Shown here piece by piece: positions 9,231-15,082 of a stretch of DNA of 15,082 nucleotides. This stretch comes from Lachnospiraceae bacterium. Its GTDB lineage: Bacteria; Bacillota; Clostridia; Lachnospirales; Lachnospiraceae. A program made the translations under genes and the position numbers. The DNA lies in contig VSNH01000090.1 of the NCBI GenBank assembly GCA_009774215.1, positions 1 through 15,082 on the forward strand, in the 5' to 3' direction. Under the pieces are notes generated by a model, which was not told the DNA's origin, did no database searches, and worked only from the letters and a program-made list of their open reading frames with translations. Numbering within the stretch: the first letter of the stretch is position 1; every line of letters starts with the position of its first letter.

Positions 9231-9252
9231 CCTGCCGGTGATGCCGTGCAGG
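9231..9252 (-). other. Small hairpin between pilD and pilMN
   Basis: On the minus transcript the arms CCTGC-CGG and CCG-GCAGG pair with one bulged base around a 5-nt loop. The hairpin is followed by UUUAUUG, which is too weak for a convincing intrinsic terminator. It sits in the 162-nt gap between the pilD stop and the pilMN start, the other large gap in the downstream operon. It may act as partial attenuator or processing site; this is inference only. Confidence 0.4.
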
Positions 9253-9317
9253 TGAATATTCTAAATCAATTTGTCTGTCGGCGCGCTGCACCGTTAAAAT
9301 AACATCCGTTACATATC

Positions 9318-10073
9318 TTATATAAACTGCCCGACATACCAGTCAAGCATCCGCTCGCCCCACAGCGACGCGATCAGGACACCCATGGATAAGTAAGGGC
9401 CCATAGCCAGCACACGGCCCTCGCCGCTTACTTTCATACGGATTACATGGATGACTGCACCCAGGACACAGCCAAACAGAAAGGCCAGAATAATCAGTTT
9501 CCAGCCGAGCAGCAGCCCGCAGGCCGCCATCAGCTTTACATCGCCGCCGCCGATTGCTTTGCCGCCGGTGGCATAATATAAAATCGCTAACACAATACTG
9601 ACAGAAAAGAGGCCGATCAAGTAGGTAAGGATATTGGAGAAGTCCGTCGCCGCCCGGACCAGCCCCAATGCCAGTATAAACAGATTGATTCCAAAGGGAA
9701 TCTCATAGGTTCTAAAGTCAATCACGCTCAAAACAAGGAGCGCGGAAGCCATCAGGCAGTAGAGTAGGGATTCTATGCCAAGGCCGCCTGTCCATACGAT
9801 ACAAACGTATAAGATTCCGTTCGCCGCCTCAATCAGAGGATACTGGACAGATAATTTCGCGCCGCATTTGCGGCACCTCCCCCGCAGGGCAAGGAAGCTG
9901 AATACCGGAATCATATCGTACCATTTCAGATGGTACCCGCAGCTCATACAGTGGGAGGACGTCTTCACGATATCCTCCTTCTTCGGAATGCGGAAGATGC
10001 AGACATTCAAGAAGCTGCCGATCACGATGCCGAAGAGAAATATGATGCTGAATAGTAAGATGTCTGGTAACAT
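9318..10073 (-). CDS. pilD: Prepilin peptidase / N-methyltransferase PilD
   Basis: This polytopic membrane aspartic protease removes the leader peptides of the pilins and then methylates the new N-terminus. All diagnostic elements are present in 251 residues: N-terminal GSFLNVCIFRIP at 19-30; the zinc-type cysteine pairs C42-M-S-C45 and C67-R-K-C70 in the cytoplasmic methyltransferase loop; catalytic Asp119 in DFRTYEIP; and catalytic Asp178 in GGGDVKL. The remaining sequence is a series of hydrophobic helices. Length is normal for the family. The ATG at 10073 has AGAAGG 7 nt upstream. It follows pilA on the same strand after a 163-nt gap containing a long hairpin, and it presumably processes the five pilin-like proteins in this window. 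Confidence 0.97.
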   Translation of the reverse strand: MLPDILLFSIIFLFGIVIGSFLNVCIFRIPKKEDIVKTSSHCMSCGYHLKWYDMIPVFSFLALRGRCRKCGAKLSVQYPLIEAANGILYVCIVWTGGLGIESLLYCLMASALLVLSVIDFRTYEIPFGINLFILALGLVRAATDFSNILTYLIGLFSVSIVLAILYYATGGKAIGGGDVKLMAACGLLLGWKLIILAFLFGCVLGAVIHVIRMKVSGEGRVLAMGPYLSMGVLIASLWGERMLDWYVGQFI

Positions 10074-10112
10074 GTCGTTTCCTTCTGTGGGATATTAGTC
10101 TGTAACGTATTA

Positions 10113-10170
10113 CCCCCCCCCCATGCAAAATAGCGTTTTTTAAAGTTCGCTTTTCTGCACGAGGGGCGAG
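10113..10170 (-). other. Long intercistronic hairpin with a G10 tract between pilA and pilD
   Basis: On the minus strand TGCAGAAAAGCG (10159-10148) pairs with CGCTATTTTGCA (10135-10124), with one G-U pair and one A-A mismatch, around a 12-nt A/T-rich loop (10147-10136). The stem continues outward: a C/T-rich arm (10160-10170, extending to 10173) faces the run of ten G at 10122-10113, mostly by G-C and G-U pairs with one G-G mismatch. No U-tract follows, so it is not a classic terminator. Its place just after the major pilin gene fits an mRNA-stabilising or processing structure that raises pilA over the downstream genes. The role is inferred; the pairing is visible. Confidence 0.65.
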
Positions 10171-10236
10171 GGGTTATGTTTGGTTACTTATGACTGATGG
10201 TTATGTTTAATTTGGTGCTGCGGTTGGGTGGTTTTA

Positions 10237-10713
10237 TCAGGTCCCACCGCCTGCTGCAGCCTTAATTTTGCCAGAGATTTCAACGTCACCACCAGCTTTT
10301 ACATTCCAAACTTTTTTTGTGGAGTCGTACTCTAAATAGACATCCAAGTTAGCACCTGTATATGCCGTGGACTGTAAATCGGCGCCCTTTGCCGCCGTAT
10401 CATCCAACATTCCTTGGTTTACCAATTCAGTTGCTAATTTACCGCTTACAGTAATCTTGTTATTGCCTGAAGCACTCGAAATCGCATAATTTTTAGCCGC
10501 GCCATTGTCCAACTTAACATCCGGATCCGCTGCCAGAATCTGCATTGCGTTGATGTACTCAACGATGGTCGTCTGGTCGGATGATACTCTACTCTTCTCC
10601 ACATATTTCAGGTACTGAGGCGCCAGCACTACGATCAGGATTGCCATGATGGCAATAACGATGATCAGCTCGACAAGGGAGAAACCTTTGTTGTTCATGT
10701 TTTCTTTCTTCAT
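10237..10713 (-). CDS. pilA: Major type IV pilin PilA
   Basis: This 158-residue pre-pilin has a 10-residue leader (MKKENMNNKG), then F-S-L-V-E with Glu at mature position 5, and a hydrophobic helix (LIIVIAIMAILIVVLAPQYLKYVEKSR). The mature protein has about 148 residues and ends in a Gly-rich AAAGGGT tail. Size, short compact C-domain and position beside pilD make it the best candidate for the fibre subunit. The frame extends to an ATG at 10737, but AAGGAG (10728-10723) lies 9 nt before the ATG at 10713 and nothing suitable precedes 10737, so 10713 is chosen. It has only one potential disulfide-free domain: I see no Cys, unlike many Gram-negative pilins. Base composition is more A/T-rich than the flanking pil genes. 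No convincing promoter was found in the 10714-10816 gap. Confidence 0.92.
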   Translation of the reverse strand: MKKENMNNKGFSLVELIIVIAIMAILIVVLAPQYLKYVEKSRVSSDQTTIVEYINAMQILAADPDVKLDNGAAKNYAISSASGNNKITVSGKLATELVNQGMLDDTAAKGADLQSTAYTGANLDVYLEYDSTKKVWNVKAGGDVEISGKIKAAAGGGT

Positions 10714-10816
10714 TGTTTCCTTCTCCTTTTTCATCATAATTGGGGTTGTTTGTAGTTACCTTTATCTTAACCGCGGCTGTTCCCTACTCAGCGCGCGCTT
10801 AATTCCTCTTTTCCGT

Positions 10817-11248
10817 TTATCCGCAGTTCTTCACCATTTCTACAAACTCTCGTGGGGATATCGCTTTTATCTGAGAATTCTTGAAATCCTCTAAATTCCT
10901 CGTAACAATATAATCTGCCGAAACCTCTTTCGCACATTTTTCCTGCAAGCAATCTTCCAGATCCGCAAAATCAGCCTGTTCTATTGCGTCACAGACTCTT
11001 TCATGGCTTGCCGCGGCCACCTGCAACACACAACACAATTTTTTCAGCATAGCGCGTCTATCGTTTTCAGAATGACTCTTTCGCAAAATATCGAAAATAT
11101 TGGGTACACTATGAAACGCAATATACCCCTTCGCCTTATCTCCTGCACAAATCCGAATCACGTCTCTGGTATCTTCATAATATAGCTGTCTCATAGCAAG
11201 AAAATCTAATGCCACATTGGTATCAATCAGGACAATCATATTTTTCAT
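10817..11248 (-). CDS. PIN-domain toxin-like ribonuclease
   Basis: The N-terminus has a hydrophobic strand followed by Asp (MIVLIDTNVALDFL), the hallmark of PIN-domain nucleases. Later acidic positions (ADFADLEDCL) and the strand ADYIVTRNLEDF with a conserved Asp complete the usual metal-binding set. It looks closest to the PIN_3 type, in which the toxin cleaves RNA and is neutralised by a partner protein. Length about 143 residues is normal. The longest frame begins at 11275, but GAGG lies 6 nt before the ATG at 11248; an ATG at 11239 is another possibility. It overlaps the preceding small gene by 26 nt, a typical antitoxin-toxin arrangement with translational coupling. It lies within the pilus operon but has no obvious pilus role. 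Confidence 0.83.
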   Translation of the reverse strand: MKNMIVLIDTNVALDFLAMRQLYYEDTRDVIRICAGDKAKGYIAFHSVPNIFDILRKSHSENDRRAMLKKLCCVLQVAAASHERVCDAIEQADFADLEDCLQEKCAKEVSADYIVTRNLEDFKNSQIKAISPREFVEMVKNCG

Positions 11249-11480
11249 CCCTTGCCTCTGCCAGTTCCTTGCCATAATCTAATTCCTGCGATATCGGAAC
11301 AATCATACTTTCCAATTCCCAAAACGCCTTCATTTTGGGAGATATTTCAATTTCTCCTAAATCCAGATTAATATCCAAAACGTTTTCCTTTAACGCCTGT
11401 ATATATTGAATCACATATGGCATCTGCTCTTCCGGCATCTGCTCTACTAATTGAATCGCCTCACGCCTTAACGCCGTCAT
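11223..11480 (-). CDS. Small antitoxin-like protein paired with the PIN toxin
   Basis: This 85-residue acidic protein begins MTALRREAIQLVEQMPEEQMPYVIQYIQAL, a short helical N-terminus of a type common in small antitoxins of Clostridia that precede PIN toxins (recalled from family pattern, not searched). Its C-terminal half is acidic (SQELDYGKELAEARDEKYDCPD), as expected for the segment that wraps the toxin. The ATG at 11480 has AGAGG about 10 nt and AGGG 2 nt upstream; a longer frame begins with GTG at 11510. It ends inside the toxin gene. A TATAAT box lies 44 nt upstream of the start. Autoregulation is likely from the family but no operator is evident. Confidence 0.7.
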   Translation of the reverse strand: MTALRREAIQLVEQMPEEQMPYVIQYIQALKENVLDINLDLGEIEISPKMKAFWELESMIVPISQELDYGKELAEARDEKYDCPD

Positions 11481-11523
11481 TACCCTGCCACCTCTTTCAG
11501 CAAATTCCACATTCTATTTGTTT

Positions 11524-11551
11524 ATTATACACAAATCCACCCTTCTGTATC
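11524..11551 (-). promoter_or_regulatory. Candidate promoter of the toxin-antitoxin pair
   Basis: A perfect TATAAT -10 box lies at 11529-11524 on the minus strand. The upstream hexamer GATACA (11551-11546) with a 16-nt spacer matches the -35 consensus only in the last three bases. The promoter lies between the pilC stop (11587) and the antitoxin start. It could also feed pilA and the downstream pil genes. Confidence 0.6.
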
Positions 11552-11586
11552 ATTTTCATATATAAGCAGAAATGCAGAACTTCAAT

Positions 11587-12801
11587 TTACAGATTATCCA
11601 GTGCCGAGTACATCGTCACCATAGGCGCCATAACCGCACCGATCAAAAGTCCGACAATGCCCGCCAGCACGATAATAATCATGGGCTCCATCGCCGCCAT
11701 CAAGGACTGCACCGCCATCTCCACTTCTTCCTCGTAATAATCCGCCAGCTTATTCAGCATATCCTCGGTGGAGCCGGCCTCCTCACCGATCCGCATCATA
11801 TGATAGACCATCGGCGGAAACAGACCGCAAGTCTGCAGCGGCTGGGACAGAGGCACACCGACCATAATCTGCTCGAGCGCATCCTTGAGAGCCTCCTTAA
11901 ACCAGATATTTGTCATGGTGTCCGACACGATATCCACCGCCTCAATCAAGGGCACACCCGCCGTCAGCAGGGTACTCAGCGTCCTTGCCATCTGGGCGCT
12001 GGCCGATTTCACCACCAGATTCTTGACCGCCGGAATCTTCATCTGCAGTTTACCGAAAACATGCTTGCCCGAGCTGGTCTTTGCATAAGCCTTGAGGGCA
12101 AATACGATACCGGCGACAACCGGGATAATTATGTACCAGTTATTCTGAATAAAGTTACTCAGATTGACCACCGCCATCGTGATGGCCGGCAGCTCCGTCC
12201 CCAGCTGCTCAAACATATCCATATAACGCGGAATGACAAACACAAGCATAATAATCACGACCGCAACCGCAACCAACGCCACCACAATCGGGTAAATCAT
12301 CGCTTTCTTGACCATAGCCTGCGTCTTGGCGGATTTCTCGAACTGCACCGCCATACGCTCCATAGCCGTGTCCAAACTGCCGGACGCCTCGCCCGCCTTC
12401 GCCATCTGCACCAGAAGCTCCGGGAACACCGCGGGATGCCCCGCAAGGGAATCCGCAAAGCTCTCGCCCTTCTCCACGTCCGCGCGCACGGCATAGAGTG
12501 CCTTCTGCATCTTCTTATTTTCCGTGGAGTCCGCCAGCATATTTAACGTCTCGATAATCGTAACACCGGCTCTGGTGATGCTGGCAAACTGCCGACAGAA
12601 CACCGCCATATCACGGGGCGTCGGTTTTCCGCCGAAATCAAAGGTAATATCCTTGGTCAAGGCATTCTGTTCTGTCAGTTCCAATACAATAAGACCCTGA
12701 TTCTTCAGATCCCTAAGTGCGAGATCCTTGTTATCAGCGTCTTTACTTCCTTTTATTTCTTTTCCGCCTTTATCGATCGCGACATATCCCCAGACAGCCA
12801 T
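11587..12801 (-). CDS. pilC: Type IV pilus platform protein PilC (GspF family)
   Basis: PilC is the polytopic inner-membrane platform on which PilB drives pilus growth. The 404-residue length is normal. It has two T2SSF domains with the characteristic GEASG (137-141) and GEEAGS (339-344) motifs, and an N-terminal VAIDKGGKEIKGSKDA region typical of the family. Membrane helices lie at about 169-191, 222-240 and 372-395. The ATG at 12801 has GGAGG 7 nt upstream. It is the first pil gene after the 12941/12964 promoter and has a leader of ~130 nt. PilB, usually adjacent, is absent here. It is followed at ~100 nt by the toxin-antitoxin module rather than by pilA. Confidence 0.97.
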   Translation of the reverse strand: MAVWGYVAIDKGGKEIKGSKDADNKDLALRDLKNQGLIVLELTEQNALTKDITFDFGGKPTPRDMAVFCRQFASITRAGVTIIETLNMLADSTENKKMQKALYAVRADVEKGESFADSLAGHPAVFPELLVQMAKAGEASGSLDTAMERMAVQFEKSAKTQAMVKKAMIYPIVVALVAVAVVIIMLVFVIPRYMDMFEQLGTELPAITMAVVNLSNFIQNNWYIIIPVVAGIVFALKAYAKTSSGKHVFGKLQMKIPAVKNLVVKSASAQMARTLSTLLTAGVPLIEAVDIVSDTMTNIWFKEALKDALEQIMVGVPLSQPLQTCGLFPPMVYHMMRIGEEAGSTEDMLNKLADYYEEEVEMAVQSLMAAMEPMIIIVLAGIVGLLIGAVMAPMVTMYSALDNL

Positions 12802-12833
12802 AGCATTTCCTCCGTACTTCCCCTCGTACTTCT

Positions 12834-12921
12834 ATGCAGGAATCCTCCTGCATGAGTTTGCCTGCGTCCCCTGACACAATGCCAGAGATACTAGCGCCGA
12901 TTTTTCTCATTCGGTACTAAT
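12834..12921 (-). promoter_or_regulatory. Structured 5' leader of pilC (three hairpins)
   Basis: Downstream of the predicted start site the minus transcript can form three hairpins: 12921-12911 with 12900-12890 (11 pairs with one mismatch), CTGGCA/TGTCAG at 12885-12871 with a 3-nt loop, and ATGCAGGA/TCCTGCAT at 12853-12834 (8 perfect pairs, 4-nt loop containing an SD-like GGAGGA). The unpaired stretch between the last two reads GGGACGCAGGCAAACTC. A GAAGTACGAGGG / GAAGTACGGAGG direct repeat carries the pilC ribosome binding site. It could be a regulatory RNA element; it does not match a class I c-di-GMP riboswitch as I know it. Confidence 0.5.
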
Positions 12922-12935
12922 TTACTATGTATACC

Positions 12936-12964
12936 ACTATAGCACTTTTAGCAGGAAAATGCAA
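12936..12964 (-). promoter_or_regulatory. Promoter of the pilC-led type IV pilus operon
   Basis: On the minus strand TTGCAT (12964-12959) and TATAGT (12941-12936) are separated by 17 nt. The -10 is extended (TGC immediately before TATAGT), which compensates for the modest -35. It predicts transcription starting near 12929 and a leader of ~128 nt before pilC. This is a vegetative sigma-A type promoter; I found no sigma-54 or sporulation-type alternative. Confidence 0.75.
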
Positions 12965-12968
12965 GCGA

Positions 12969-12997
12969 CTTAATGAACCTAAAAAACCATAATTAAG
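12969..12997 (-). repeat. Inverted repeat just upstream of the pilC promoter
   Basis: CTTAAT (12997-12992) and ATTAAG (12974-12969) on the minus strand form a 6-bp inverted repeat separated by 17 nt. It ends 4 nt upstream of the -35 hexamer, which is a plausible activator or repressor site. Length is short, so it could be chance. Confidence 0.3.
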
Positions 12998-13034
12998 CTA
13001 AAAAGCGTCACCGTCGCCACGCCCTCTCATACAA

Positions 13035-13118
13035 CCCCGCCGTGCAGAGCGGGGCATGCCGGCTAAGTATCAACCGGCCGCCTCTCTCCGTCTCAGCCGC
13101 CTCCATATACGGAGACGG
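13035..13118. repeat. Cluster of three GC-rich hairpins between the glycosyltransferase and pilC
   Basis: Three inverted repeats follow one another: 13035-13040/13049-13054 (CCCCGC/GCGGGG), 13058-13062/13074-13078 (GCCGG/CCGGC), and 13088-13094/13112-13118 (CCGTCTC/GAGACGG). They occupy much of the region between the stop at 13148 and the pilC promoter. None is followed by a clear U-tract on the minus strand within 10 nt, although TTTTT and TTTTTT runs occur at about 13004 and 12981-12986. They may end or protect the upstream transcript. Confidence 0.5.
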
Positions 13119-13147
13119 CCGCCATCATCTATCCCGCTCTCACAATT

Positions 13148-14971
13148 TTATCTTAGCGGACGCAGCCCCGTCTCCTCCAACAGCTCCCGCCGCACATGGA
13201 TATCGCTCTCAAAATAATTTGCTCCCGCTTTCCACACCTGCCAGGCTCCCTCCTGATAAACCAGCGCATAGTCCCGCATCGTAACCGTTCCTCCGTAGAC
13301 TGCCGAGAGCTCCGGCATCATCCAAAGCACCTGAGGCGGCTCTTCACGTCGCCAAATCTCATACTGCCTCCGCGTCTCTTCCTCGGAGGGATGTATGTGG
13401 GTAATATAATTGCCCGCGTCCGTCCCGCCATTAAAATTGAAAAATAAGTTATGCGCAAAGTAAGGCGCCAGATTGACCGTCATATTACACTCGTTGATAT
13501 CCGTCATACTTAAATTTCCTTCTTCATCATATACACTCGTCCAGCTGCTCATCATCCGATACCGATCCAGATGATGCGCCTTGATAAAAGCTGCCTCATG
13601 CCGTCCCGGCGCATAGTTTTTGTCAATATCCTGCTTACATGCCGCACCCGTCCAGTACAGGGAAACACACATCGCCAGCGTGCCGAGCAAAACCGCCGTA
13701 CTCCGCACAGCGTTCGCCGCGCCCGCAGAGGCTTTCCCCTGCGCCGCCATTCTTTCTGCCGCTGCTTCCACCGCTTCCGCTCCTTTCCGATCGAACGCCC
13801 TATCCGCCGTACTCCGCCCGTTTTCCCCGCGGCTCTCCTGCGCTTTCTTTGCCGTTCGCCCGGCGCTGTCTTCGCTCTCCGCAGTAACCCAGCACCAGAA
13901 GCAAAAATAGAGCAGTCCGATCCCAATATGGTGGATTGACACATACACCGCCGCGGCAAATACGGCGAACAAGCCGTAAGGAAGCACAAGCAGCAGCGCT
14001 GTCCCTTTCTTCCTCCCGTAATGTAAAAGCACACCCCAGATCAGTATGCCGATCAGCGCACCGCTAAACAGCGCGGCAGGCATCAGGTAAGCCCGCGAAA
14101 GAACCATGTGATCGCTGTAGATATCCGTCAGCGCCACATCAGATGGCAGCACAAACAAAGTATAGAGCAGCCGCACAGCAAAAGGATTTTCTATCGTTTC
14201 AACGGCAGCCACCACCGCCGCATAAGTATCCGCCCGCGGCATAATCATCCAGACGACGCCGAGCGCCGTCGCCAGAAGAACCGCCAGCCACCAGATACGC
14301 CTGTCTGCAGCATAGTTGCGCAGCCGCTCCCGAAGCGTCGGGCCACCCTGCCCCCGGCCGACCAAATTTCCGCCAGTATGCCCGTCCTGCCTGCGCCCGC
14401 TTTCCTTCCCTATCTCACACAGCCATACAAGCGCAAGGCCCCCTGCGATGACGAGCCCGTAAGCCATCGTTACACACAGGAGAATCAGCACCGCCACATA
14501 TCTGCCCGGCCTCTCATTTCTCCGCCGGTAAGCCATTGCCAGAAGCACAAACGCGAGCGTCAGCACGCAATACACTCTGGAGATCACGCCATACTGATAG
14601 AAGAAAAAGTAGGTGAAGGGCAGCAGAAGCCGCACCAGCCTTGGGAACGGCGCATACCGCAGAATCAGAAACACTGCCATTCCCATAAACGCCAGACTCA
14701 CAAGTGTCAGAGAAAGCTCGTAGGGCGCCCCCGCCTTTGCAAGCGGCATCAAGATCAGATGCCACAGCGGCGGGTGTCCCTCGTAATGGGTCGTCTCAAG
14801 AAACAGGGTTTTAAGCGACACCGAGCGCGCAATCTGCCACGCCTCCGCCTCATCGAAGAAAGGTTCATGCACGAGGGACATGCCCAGATGCGCCGCCGCA
14901 TAGATAATAAGCGCAAGAATTTCGGGAACTTTCCCCGGCAGCGCCTCCACGCTCCGCGCAAAATCCGTCAC
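13148..14971 (-). CDS. GT-C type glycosyltransferase-like polytopic membrane protein
   Basis: About ten hydrophobic helices fill residues 15-450, beginning VPEILALIIYAAAHLGMSLV. The first outer loop holds FFDEAEAWQIARS and THYEGHPPLWHL, resembling the catalytic acidic loop of GT-C (PMT/ArnT-like) enzymes that transfer sugars from polyprenyl-phosphate donors outside the membrane. Two charged cytoplasmic-looking insertions occur (about 190-225 and 380-430, the second rich in Ala/Arg/Glu). The C-terminal ~160 residues are soluble. The start is GTG at 14971 with no good Shine-Dalgarno, so the start is uncertain. It is upstream of, and on the same strand as, the pilus operon but separated by hairpins and a strong promoter. 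Acceptor is unknown: a cell-wall polymer, or possibly pilin. Confidence 0.7.
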   Translation of the reverse strand: MTDFARSVEALPGKVPEILALIIYAAAHLGMSLVHEPFFDEAEAWQIARSVSLKTLFLETTHYEGHPPLWHLILMPLAKAGAPYELSLTLVSLAFMGMAVFLILRYAPFPRLVRLLLPFTYFFFYQYGVISRVYCVLTLAFVLLAMAYRRRNERPGRYVAVLILLCVTMAYGLVIAGGLALVWLCEIGKESGRRQDGHTGGNLVGRGQGGPTLRERLRNYAADRRIWWLAVLLATALGVVWMIMPRADTYAAVVAAVETIENPFAVRLLYTLFVLPSDVALTDIYSDHMVLSRAYLMPAALFSGALIGILIWGVLLHYGRKKGTALLLVLPYGLFAVFAAAVYVSIHHIGIGLLYFCFWCWVTAESEDSAGRTAKKAQESRGENGRSTADRAFDRKGAEAVEAAAERMAAQGKASAGAANAVRSTAVLLGTLAMCVSLYWTGAACKQDIDKNYAPGRHEAAFIKAHHLDRYRMMSSWTSVYDEEGNLSMTDINECNMTVNLAPYFAHNLFFNFNGGTDAGNYITHIHPSEEETRRQYEIWRREEPPQVLWMMPELSAVYGGTVTMRDYALVYQEGAWQVWKAGANYFESDIHVRRELLEETGLRPLR

Positions 14972-15067
14972 CCCGTCTGCTGCCGCCGTCAGTATTTTCC
15001 CTATTCTATGTAGTGTCTGCTGATTAATTCTACAACGCTTGATTTTACTGATTTGTGCCCCGATATC

Positions 15068-15076
15068 TGATATAAT
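15068..15076 (+). promoter_or_regulatory. Possible extended -10 promoter reading out of the window
   Basis: TGATATAAT on the plus strand is an extended -10 (TGn plus TATAAT). No good -35 is seen 16-18 nt upstream. It would drive a divergent gene beyond the right edge. Weak evidence only. Confidence 0.3.
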
Positions 15077-15082
15077 ATCTAC

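Noticed and set aside
9231..9252. Intrinsic terminator between pilD and pilMN
   Set aside because: The stem has a bulge and is followed by only UUUAUU, not a proper U-tract. Listed as a hairpin only.
9829..10128. 99-residue minus-strand frame overlapping pilD and beginning at the G10 tract
   Set aside because: It is out of frame with pilD, which has all catalytic residues and its own Shine-Dalgarno. The frame's composition is Arg/His-rich and looks like a shadow.
12834..12930. Class I c-di-GMP (GEMM) riboswitch upstream of pilC
   Set aside because: Only GGGACGCA is shared. The expected CAAACC-type strand before it, the GNRA loop and the paired helix layout are not found, and the hairpin loop there is only 3 nt.
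13000..13022. Rho-independent terminator after the glycosyltransferase (GCGT...ACGC followed by TTTTT)
   Set aside because: Only 4 bp pair with a 10-nt loop; too weak to call, though the U-run is present.
14108..15013. 301-residue plus-strand frame opposite the glycosyltransferase
   Set aside because: Gln/His/Arg/Pro-rich composition typical of the antisense of a membrane protein; no motif and no promoter.
1..15082. CRISPR array, tRNA, rRNA, insertion sequence or phage gene
   Set aside because: No regularly spaced repeats, cloverleaf, transposase motif or phage protein was seen on either strand.

Overview
The window looks like chromosomal DNA of a Gram-positive Clostridia bacterium, probably a Lachnospiraceae relative. 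This is inferred from AGGAGG-type ribosome binding sites before most genes, sigma-A-like promoters, the Gram-positive gene set (no secretin or PilP), a fused PilM-PilN protein and a Clostridia-style cluster of large minor pilins. Every gene found lies on the minus strand, so transcription runs from high to low coordinates.

Layout in direction of transcription. At 14971-13148 is a polytopic GT-C type glycosyltransferase-like membrane protein. A 346-base gap follows (13147-12802). It holds three GC-rich hairpins, an inverted repeat, a good extended -10 promoter and a structured leader of about 130 nt. This leads into a type IV pilus (T4P) operon: pilC (platform protein), then a two-gene PIN-domain toxin-antitoxin module with its own promoter, pilA (major pilin), pilD (prepilin peptidase), a pilM-pilN fusion, pilO, and four pilin-like genes. 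Those four are a PilV-like protein (492 aa), an ~840-aa PilX/GspK-like protein without Glu5, a 1638-2324 minor pilin, and a minor pilin with Ig-like tail domains that runs off the left edge. PilB and PilT ATPases are not in the window and must be elsewhere.

How the parts would work together (family knowledge plus inference): PilD cleaves the pre-pilins. PilC with PilM/N/O forms the inner-membrane assembly platform. PilA forms the fibre. The large minor pilins probably form a priming or adhesive tip complex. The glycosyltransferase could decorate a surface polymer or pilin, but only adjacency suggests that.

The most interesting non-coding signals are (i) the structured pilC leader, which sits where a c-di-GMP riboswitch might be expected but does not match one; (ii) a long hairpin between pilA and pilD, one arm of which is a run of ten G; and (iii) the toxin-antitoxin module lying inside the pilus operon. 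I found no rRNA, tRNA, CRISPR array, insertion sequence or phage gene.
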